This document shows, piece by piece, positions 28,485-33,336 of a stretch of 33,336 nt of DNA (positions within the stretch are counted from its first letter, which is position 1; every line of letters begins with the position of its first letter). The position numbers and the translations under genes were made by a program. Below the pieces are notes generated by a model, which saw only the letters and a list, made by a program, of their open reading frames with translations, ran no database searches and was not told the origin of the DNA. Source of the stretch: Pseudomonadota bacterium (GTDB lineage: Bacteria > Pseudomonadota > Gammaproteobacteria > Burkholderiales > Thiobacillaceae); assembly GCA_030690985.1 (NCBI GenBank), contig JAUYFG010000010.1:1-33336 (forward strand), in the 5' to 3' direction.

Positions 28485-28966
28485 CCGCCACACAGGAACA
28501 AGCCGCCCTGCGCCACGCGCATCAACTTTGCCTGGGGCACCGTGAGGCATTGCAGGATGCGCTCGCCGACCTCGGCCAGCGTGGCCTCGCCGGCGAAGAC
28601 CTGGATCGCCTGAACACGCAAGACCGCCGTTTGCTCGACCAGTTCGCTTATCGCTATACCCGCTTGCAAGATGACATGGGCAACCGACTCTTCCCCGCCG
28701 TGCTACGCGCGCTGGGCGAAGAAATCGCCGCCATGCCGGTGCTGGATCGCCTGAACCGACTGGAACAACTGGGCTGGCTGCCTTCCGCCGATGCATGGGC
28801 CGACCTGCGCCGCATTCGCAACGAATTCACCCACGATTACCCGGAAAGCGCCGGAGATCGCCTTTCCAGGCTGCAATTGGCCATCCAGGCGGCATCCAGG
28901 CTCCTGGAAGTGCTGGCGGGAATCGACCGGAACATCGCGCAGCGGTTTCCAGAAATGGCGGCATGA
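28481..28966 (+). CDS. HEPN-domain protein (putative RNase toxin)
   Basis: A 161-residue all-helical protein with the HEPN signature R-x4-H at R113-H118 (RNEFTHDYPE). The preceding part (LDQFAYRYTRLQDDMGNRLF) fits the HepT/HI0074-like group that partners MNT nucleotidyltransferases. It overlaps the MNT stop by ATGA and itself overlaps the next small frame by ATGA. In characterised pairs HEPN is the ribonuclease toxin and MNT its modifier. The tyrosine two residues after the histidine (HDY) is the usual AMPylation target position in such systems. Activity here is inferred from these residues. Confidence 0.85.
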   Translation: MTATQEQAALRHAHQLCLGHREALQDALADLGQRGLAGEDLDRLNTQDRRLLDQFAYRYTRLQDDMGNRLFPAVLRALGEEIAAMPVLDRLNRLEQLGWLPSADAWADLRRIRNEFTHDYPESAGDRLSRLQLAIQAASRLLEVLAGIDRNIAQRFPEMAA

Positions 28967-29211
28967 GACTCAGCACACAACAAACCCAGGCACTCCGCCA
29001 GCTCGCGCAGCGCCTGGCTGGGGATCAGGCGCACCTGCGGCTGTTCGGCGAACCATTCACCCTGGAGCGCGCTGGCCAGCTCGAACACGATCCCGACCTG
29101 GCGGAACGGGTCGATGCCTTCGTCGGCCGCCTGCAGGACACCCAGGGCGACAAATTGCTGCCCCGCCTGCTTGCCGCCCTGGGTGAAATCGAACGGCGCG
29201 ATTGGGCCTGA
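28963..29211 (+). pseudogene. Chimeric MNT-HEPN remnant (82 aa)
   Basis: The frame starts MRLSTQQTQALRQLAQRLAG and reaches LRLFGEP, matching the N-terminus of an MNT protein up to the point where GSR...DxD should come. It then switches to ERAGQLEHDPDLAERVDAFV and GRLQDTQGDKLLPRLLAALGE, which resembles the HEPN protein just upstream (YRYTRLQDDMGNRLFPAVLRALGE). Catalytic residues of both domains are absent. It is best explained as a second MNT-HEPN pair fused and gutted by an internal deletion. ATG 28963 overlaps the HEPN stop, so it may still be translated. Confidence 0.65.
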
Positions 29212-29348
29212 TGCAGCGTCGCGGGAGGGCAAGCGCATCGCCTGGCCGAACGCGCCACACCAACGCTTGTGCCGGCGTTTCGGGCGTGGCCGAAGGCACA
29301 AGGCAGTCCGGCTGCCAGCCACCGGAGTGGCTTGCCAGCGCGAATACC

Positions 29349-29379
29349 TTGCATATTGATCGTCTAATGCACAATATGC
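29349..29379 (+). promoter_or_regulatory. Promoter with overlapping palindrome before the AAA/DUF4143 gene
   Basis: TTGCAT (29349-29354) and CAATAT (29372-29377) are spaced 17 bases apart, as -35 and -10 boxes. The perfect inverted repeat GCATATTG/CAATATGC (29351-29358, 29372-29379) overlaps both. Transcription would begin a few bases before ATG 29387. Autorepression is likely in principle but unproven. The remainder of 29212-29348 shows no gene. Confidence 0.5.
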
Positions 29380-29386
29380 GCGGCAT

Positions 29387-30556
29387 ATGATTCCACGTCT
29401 GCTGTCCACCTCCTTGCGTGAGCGCCTGGCTTATTACCCTGGCGTGGTCTTGCTGGGTCCGCGCCAGGTAGGCAAAACCACGCTGGCTCGCAGCCTGGCC
29501 GAGACCTATCCCGGCACTGTCCTGCTGGATTTGGAGCGTAGCGCCGACCGGGCGCGTCTGGCCCGGCCCGATCTGTTCTTCGCCAACAATCGGGATCATC
29601 TGGTCGTGCTCGACGAGGTGCAGAACGCGCCGGACATCTTTGCCGCCCTGCGCCCTGAAATCGACCACGACCGCCGCCCTGGCCGCTTCCTGCTGCTGGG
29701 GTCGGCTTCAGGAAAACTGCTCAGGCAAAGTTCCGAGTCCCTGGCCGGGCGCGTCGCCTATCTCGAATTGACCCCGTTGTTGGCGGCGGAACTACCTGAT
29801 GATTCCCACTCACTGCAACGATTGCTGCTGCGCGGCGGTTTTCCCCTGAGCTACGCAGCACCTTCCGATGAATTGTCCTTTCTCTGGCGCGAGGATTTCA
29901 CCCGCACCTTTCTGGAACGCGACCTGCCACAACTGGGCGTGACCATTCCAGCCGAAACCCTGCGTCGCTTCTGGCGCATGTTGGCGCACCTGCATGGACA
30001 GCTTTTCAATGCTTCGCGGATCGGCCAGTCCCTGGGCGGCATCGCCCATAGCACGGTGGCACGCTATCTCGATCTGCTGGTACAGACGATGCTGGTGCGC
30101 CGACTGGAGCCGCTGCATGCCAACCTGGGCAAACGTCTGGTCAAGTCGCCCAAGGTCTATGTACGCGATAGCGGAATGCTGCACCTGCTGCTCGGCATCC
30201 AGACCTTGAACGACCTGCATGGCCATCCCGTCGTCGGCGCCGCCTGGGAGGGCTTCGTCGTCGAACAGCTATTCGCCCATGCGCCATTGGGCGCGGACAT
30301 CACCTTCTACCGGACAGCGGCCGGCGCCGAACTGGACATTGTTGTCACCCTGGGTGGCCGCCACTATGCCTTCGAAGCCAAGTTTTCCTCCGCGCCCAAA
30401 CCGACCAGGGGCTTCTGGCAAGCGCTCGATGATCTGGATGTGGAGCGGGCCTGGGTGGTGGCGCCGGTGGAGGCCGAATACCCCCTGGATGAACGGGTGG
30501 ACGTGGTGCCGGTGCAGCGGCTGCGTGAGATAGTCGGGGCCTTGGGTCATGTGTGA
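29387..30556 (+). CDS. AAA ATPase with DUF4143 domain
   Basis: The 389-residue protein belongs to the common AAA_14/DUF4143 group: Walker A GPRQVGKT (24-31), Walker B HLVVLDEVQN (71-80), sensor region FLLLGSASGKLL, and a C-terminal DUF4143 domain with VRDSGMLHLLLGI and GAAWEGFVVEQL, followed by a nuclease-like GAELDIVV...YAFEAKFS (D and ExK spacing as in PD-(D/E)XK folds). These proteins are abundant in genomic islands; their role is not established. It is a different family from the 531-aa pair despite the similar domain plan. The ATG at 29387 is supported by the promoter immediately upstream. A short GTG frame overlaps its stop. Confidence 0.9.
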   Translation: MIPRLLSTSLRERLAYYPGVVLLGPRQVGKTTLARSLAETYPGTVLLDLERSADRARLARPDLFFANNRDHLVVLDEVQNAPDIFAALRPEIDHDRRPGRFLLLGSASGKLLRQSSESLAGRVAYLELTPLLAAELPDDSHSLQRLLLRGGFPLSYAAPSDELSFLWREDFTRTFLERDLPQLGVTIPAETLRRFWRMLAHLHGQLFNASRIGQSLGGIAHSTVARYLDLLVQTMLVRRLEPLHANLGKRLVKSPKVYVRDSGMLHLLLGIQTLNDLHGHPVVGAAWEGFVVEQLFAHAPLGADITFYRTAAGAELDIVVTLGGRHYAFEAKFSSAPKPTRGFWQALDDLDVERAWVVAPVEAEYPLDERVDVVPVQRLREIVGALGHV

Positions 30557-30702
30557 ATATACGGATCACTCATCGGTTACGCGTGCTGGACCGCAAGGAG
30601 GGCACCAATCTGGCGCACCTGCCGATTCACGACATCACGCTCAAGGAAGGCCAATTACCACGATGCCAGTCCCTGACCCACTGCTCTGTCTGCGCTCCCT
30701 GA
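30553..30702 (+). other. Short overlapping frame, unidentified
   Basis: A 49-codon frame starts with GTG overlapping the previous stop and reads NIRITHRLRVLDRKEGTNLA, then HLPIHDITLKEGQLPRC. The first 35 residues look like protein rather than noise, but the frame ends at the left end of the IS1595-like remnant, so it may be a gene cut by that insertion. Family not recognised. Confidence 0.25.
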
Positions 30703-31032
30703 GTTCAGTCCGTCTTAACTGTTGCTCCGGTAAAATAGCCGCGCTAGCCGGGGGTTGAGCATGGAACAAGTTGAATACAAACAGATAGTTGCGCACCTTG
30801 ATGGCCTTACGGACGAACAGTTCGATGCTTTGCTGGAGATGCTGCGCCAGCGGAAGGAGACAGACGGCATGAAACGCCTTGTGATGGCGCGCTTCCACGG
30901 CGTCGCCACAAAGTACCTGGGCTGGCGGCGCCTGCTTGACCGCTTCAAAGACAGCCTCACGCCCCAGCGGATTCTGTTTCACGCGCTTCGGGCCTCCTAC
31001 CAGTGATGCCATACACGGTTAAGACGAACTCA
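30700..31032. mobile_element. Internally deleted IS1595-like element
   Basis: The left end TGAGTTCAGTCCGTCTTAAC (30700-30719) is matched in inverted form by ACGGTTAAGACGAACTCA (31015-31032), with a short gap in alignment. Between them is a single frame that joins the start and end of a transposase. At about 330 bp it is one third of a complete IS1595-family element and cannot move alone. Confidence 0.55.
30758..31006 (+). pseudogene. IS1595-family transposase, internal deletion
   Basis: The 82-residue frame has an N-terminus LDGLTDEQFDALLEMLRQR and a C-terminus RFHGVATKYLGWRRLLDRF, then SLTPQRILFHALRAS. The latter resembles the end of IS1595-family transposases (GV.TKYL..YLGW.R). The zinc-binding region and the catalytic DDE core between them are missing. 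A start ATG at 30761 also exists. Likely nonfunctional; a residual DNA-binding product is conceivable. Confidence 0.55.
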
Positions 31033-31221
31033 GCCGAAGAGCGGGTATGGCTCGACATGATCGAGATGCGAAACCTTTCCTCGCATGTCTACGACGAGCA
31101 GGAAGTTTCGAAGATTCTTACCGAGCTCGATCGCTACCTTGCCGCATTTGAAGCGATTCAAACTCGGTTGAGCAAGACGCTGGCACCAACACTTAATGAC
31201 AATCAGGCAGATGTACGTTGA
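31006..31221 (+). pseudogene. C-terminal HEPN (HI0074-like) fragment
   Basis: The 71-residue frame contains VWLDMIEMRNLSSHVYDEQE, with the R-x4-H signature RNLSSH and the Tyr two residues on, as in nucleotidyltransferase-substrate-binding HEPN proteins of the HI0074 group. Those are about 130-145 residues; the first half is absent. The frame begins inside the right end of the IS1595-like remnant, so insertion or deletion there cut the gene. No matching MNT gene remains beside it. Confidence 0.65.
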
Positions 31222-31302
31222 AATGACTAACAAAACACAAAAAATCGCCCTGATTACTCGGTTCTTAAACTGAATTGGTGCTGACCCCGTTCCCCAATAA
31301 TC

Positions 31303-32142
31303 ATGCAAAGCCAGCCCGCGATTTTTGAAGAGTACGAAATTCGTCGCATCTATGATGATGCGTCCGAAACCTGGTGGTTTTCAGTCGTCGACATCATTCA
31401 GGTGCTGACCCAGCAGGCGGATTACCAGACGGCACGCAAGTACTGGAACAAGCTGAAGGAGCGCTTGGGCAAGGAAGGCAGTGAGTCGGTGACAAATTGT
31501 CACCGACTGAAATTGCCTGCCGCCGATGGTAAAAACTATCTCACTGATGTGGCTACCGCCGAAACCCTGCTGCGGCTGGTGCAGTCCGTTCCCAGTCCAA
31601 AAGCCGAGCCGATCAAACTGTGGCTGGCCAGGGTGGGTTATGAACGCATGCAAGAGATGACCGACCCCGGCCTTTCTCTCGCGCGCGCCCGCGAAACCTG
31701 GCAGCAGCACGGGCGTAGCGAAAAATGGATACAGCAGCGCATGACCGGGCAGGAAACGCGCAACAAGCTGACCGATTACTGGAGCGAGCACGACATCAAA
31801 AAAGGCGAGGAATTCGCCATCCTCACCAACATCATTCATCGGGAATGGTCCGGCGTGAGCGTGAAAGCGCACAAAGATTTGAAAGGCCTCAAGACTCAGA
31901 ATCTCCGCGACCACATGAGCGAAGCGGAGTTGATATTTACCGCATTGGCTGAACTTTCGACGCGCCAGATTGCCGAGAGCAAGGACGCTACCGGAATGGA
32001 AGAAAATGAATCGGCGGCAAAGACCGGCGGACATATCGCGAAACGTGCGCGGCTGGAGTTGGAGGAGAAAACGGGAAAGTCCGTTGTCAGCGGAGAAAAT
32101 TATTTGCCGCCGCCAGGCAAGCGTCGGCTGAACAAGAAATGA
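31303..32142 (+). CDS. Bro-N domain protein (antirepressor-like)
   Basis: The 279-residue protein starts with a Bro-N-type domain (IRRIYDDASETWWFSVVDII, VLTQQADYQTARKYWNKLKE). It continues with a segment typical of a chromosomal family: SPKAEPIKLWLARVGYERMQ, EEFAILTNIIHREWSG, LKGLKTQNLRDHMSEAELIF and ESAAKTGGHIAKRARLELEE. Bro-N occurs in phage antirepressors and in stand-alone proteins like this, often in accessory regions. DNA binding is expected; target unknown. The ATG at 31303 lacks a clear ribosome binding site. No other phage gene is nearby. Confidence 0.85.
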   Translation: MQSQPAIFEEYEIRRIYDDASETWWFSVVDIIQVLTQQADYQTARKYWNKLKERLGKEGSESVTNCHRLKLPAADGKNYLTDVATAETLLRLVQSVPSPKAEPIKLWLARVGYERMQEMTDPGLSLARARETWQQHGRSEKWIQQRMTGQETRNKLTDYWSEHDIKKGEEFAILTNIIHREWSGVSVKAHKDLKGLKTQNLRDHMSEAELIFTALAELSTRQIAESKDATGMEENESAAKTGGHIAKRARLELEEKTGKSVVSGENYLPPPGKRRLNKK

Positions 32143-32170
32143 ACGAGCAGAGCGCAAGCATGACAACCGA

Positions 32171-32196
32171 AACGGTGTCTGACCCCCACGGCACTA
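32171..32196. repeat. Direct repeat bracketing the flippase segment (left copy)
   Basis: AACGGTGTCTGACCC followed by CCACGGCACTA recurs at 33184-33209 with two mismatches in 26 bases. A third, shorter copy (AACGGTGTCTAACCC) starts at 32213. Sequences of the form GTGTCTGACCCC are common in scattered repeats of proteobacteria. Confidence 0.7.
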
Positions 32197-32235
32197 CAGT
32201 AACGGCAGCAGTAACGGTGTCTAACCCTGTTTTCA

Positions 32236-32300
32236 CCGGCTTCCAGCCGGCGTCTTATAACAACCGCCTGTAAAGACGCCGGCTGGAAGCTGACGCTACA
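32236..32300. repeat. REP-like hairpin (GGCTTCCAGCCGGCGTCTT type)
   Basis: GCTTCCAGCCGGCGTCTT and AAGACGCCGGCTGGAAGC (right arm 32273-32290) form an 18-bp perfect stem. It is the inverted relative of 141-181. It lies between the Bro-N gene and the flippase; no gene is present in 32143-32363. Confidence 0.8.
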
Positions 32301-32363
32301 TGGCGTGCGAGGCACTTCCATGGAATCAATAAGTTGGGATGTGTTTCTGGAGAGGTGCCCTGG

Positions 32364-33152
32364 ATGAGTTACCCCCCCTCATCCTGGCTCCGCTACCTGC
32401 CCGCACCCATGCGCGCCAGAATCGAGCACCGCCCCAACCTGCAAAAAGCGCTTACAAATACTGGCTGGTTGTTTGGCGACAAGATTCTGCGCATGGGAGT
32501 GGGACTGTTTGTTGGTGCATGGATCGCGAGGCATCTCGGACCAACAGACTACGGCGCGTTGGGCTATGCGCTCGCGCTTGTTGCCATATTCCAGACTGCC
32601 GCCACGCTTGGTCTTGACAATATAAGTATTCGCGACATGTCACGGCCTGGAAGCCAGCCCGAAGTGATACTTGGCACACTTTCTCGCTTACGGGTGGGAT
32701 CAGCAATAATTGCCGGTCTGTGCGCCAGCATCACAATTTTGTTGCCGGAGTCGCACGAAAGCGGGCGCGCTACTGCTCTACTTTTGGTCTGCTGCCTGCC
32801 TTTTTACGCTGTTGACATCATCGATCTCAGATTCCAGAGCCGACTTGAATCCCGATACACAGTGCTTGCCAAAGGAACTGCGTTTATCGTCGGTGCAATA
32901 CTCAAAATATTTCTGTTGATTACCGGTGCCCCGCTAACTGCCTTCGCTCTCGCCATCTTGTTCGAAGTATCGATTGGCGGACTCGCGCTGGGTTATGCGT
33001 ACAAACTCAAACGTATTGATGCGAATTGGGAATGGAACCGAACACTCGCAGTAAAGATGCTTGCAGAAGGATTCCCTATATTTCTAGCCGGTATAGCACT
33101 GACACTTTATACACACAACCTTCGGCGACATCATGGCTTTCCGCATCCGTAA
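32364..33152 (+). pseudogene. Truncated polysaccharide flippase (Wzx-like)
   Basis: The frame encodes 262 residues of a polysaccharide-biosynthesis membrane transporter: NTGWLFGDKILRMGVGLFVG at the first helix, IARHLGPTDYGALGYALALV at the second, and about six hydrophobic segments in all. Such proteins flip lipid-linked sugars across the inner membrane and normally have 400-480 residues and 12 helices. Here the homology ends at GIALTLYT and 12 unrelated residues (HNLRRHHGFPHP) follow, so the second half is lost. GGAGAGG lies 9-15 bases before ATG 32364. Codon use is visibly less GC-biased than in neighbouring genes, which suggests acquisition from elsewhere. Direct repeats bracket the segment. 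Confidence 0.7.
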
Positions 33153-33183
33153 AGGATTCATGAGCAGTGATGATGGCAAGGGT

Positions 33184-33209
33184 AACGGTGTCTGACCCTC
33201 ATGGCACTA
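33184..33209. repeat. Direct repeat bracketing the flippase segment (right copy)
   Basis: Matches 32171-32196 with two mismatches. The sequence beyond (33210-33336) shows no recognised gene; it may be the end of an element that continues outside the window. Confidence 0.65.
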
Positions 33210-33336
33210 AGTTAAGCCCTGGATACCCGTTTTTCGAGGATTTCCCTCCTTGCCTGCCGTCTTGGTGTCATGAGTAATGGCAGGTTTTTCGGTCTTCGTT
33301 TCTTTGCTCGTGGCTCCACCCGATTGGGGCGTATGG

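Noticed and set aside
31303-32142. Prophage suggested by the Bro-N (antirepressor-like) gene
   Set aside because: No integrase, structural, lysis or replication genes lie nearby, and this Bro-N subfamily is common as a stand-alone chromosomal gene.

Overview
The window is GC-rich chromosomal DNA, most likely from a betaproteobacterium (order not resolved; Rhodocyclales or Nitrosomonadales would fit). Pointers are an S-adenosylhomocysteine (SAH) riboswitch in front of ahcY, a ygfZ gene followed by the remains of a DUF4936-type gene, an NhaR-type LysR regulator, and many GTAGGAGCGGGC- and GTAGGTTGGGC-type palindromic repeats. No rRNA, tRNA, CRISPR array or complete insertion sequence was seen.

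Layout. 1-2570: tail of an IS66-like transposase, a truncated rhodanese directly behind htpX, a degraded mobile repeat, and an nhaR-like regulator. 2557-4660: remnants of a restriction-methylation gene, then ahcY with its terminator and SAH riboswitch. 4920-6091: a small outer-membrane barrel gene divergent from an XRE regulator. 6100-8900: a repeat-dense stretch with two Uma2-family genes behind a second SAH-riboswitch-like element, a Lys/Ala-rich DUF2934 protein, and two intact copies of a roughly 320-bp MITE. 8915-14455: a minus-strand run of amidase, alpha/beta hydrolase and a large membrane protein. 14723-20206: housekeeping genes (CorA-type transporter, small secreted protein, ygfZ, broken DUF4936, dbpA, glutaredoxin, RNase D-like exonuclease). 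20207-20584: a cluster of palindromic repeats. 20585-31221: a defence-like accessory block (SNF2 helicase; two tandem 531-aa AAA-ATPase/PD-(D/E)XK proteins; an MNT/HEPN pair; a chimeric MNT-HEPN remnant; an AAA/DUF4143 ATPase; a deleted IS1595-like element and a HEPN fragment). 31303-33336: a Bro-N protein and a truncated polysaccharide flippase between direct repeats.

The most unusual signals are four. (1) A promoter-plus-SAH-riboswitch block like the one at ahcY also stands before the Uma2 pair, which has no known link to methyl-cycle metabolism. (2) A MITE with 30-bp terminal inverted repeats and 8-bp target duplications has, in both intact copies, landed in the loop of a pre-existing palindromic hairpin. 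(3) Two tandem AAA/nuclease paralogues have a near-identical core and divergent ends, and lead directly into an MNT/HEPN module. (4) An amidase/hydrolase/membrane-protein gene set has no recognised function. Family names come from motif recognition by eye, without database searches; no experiment supports any function here.
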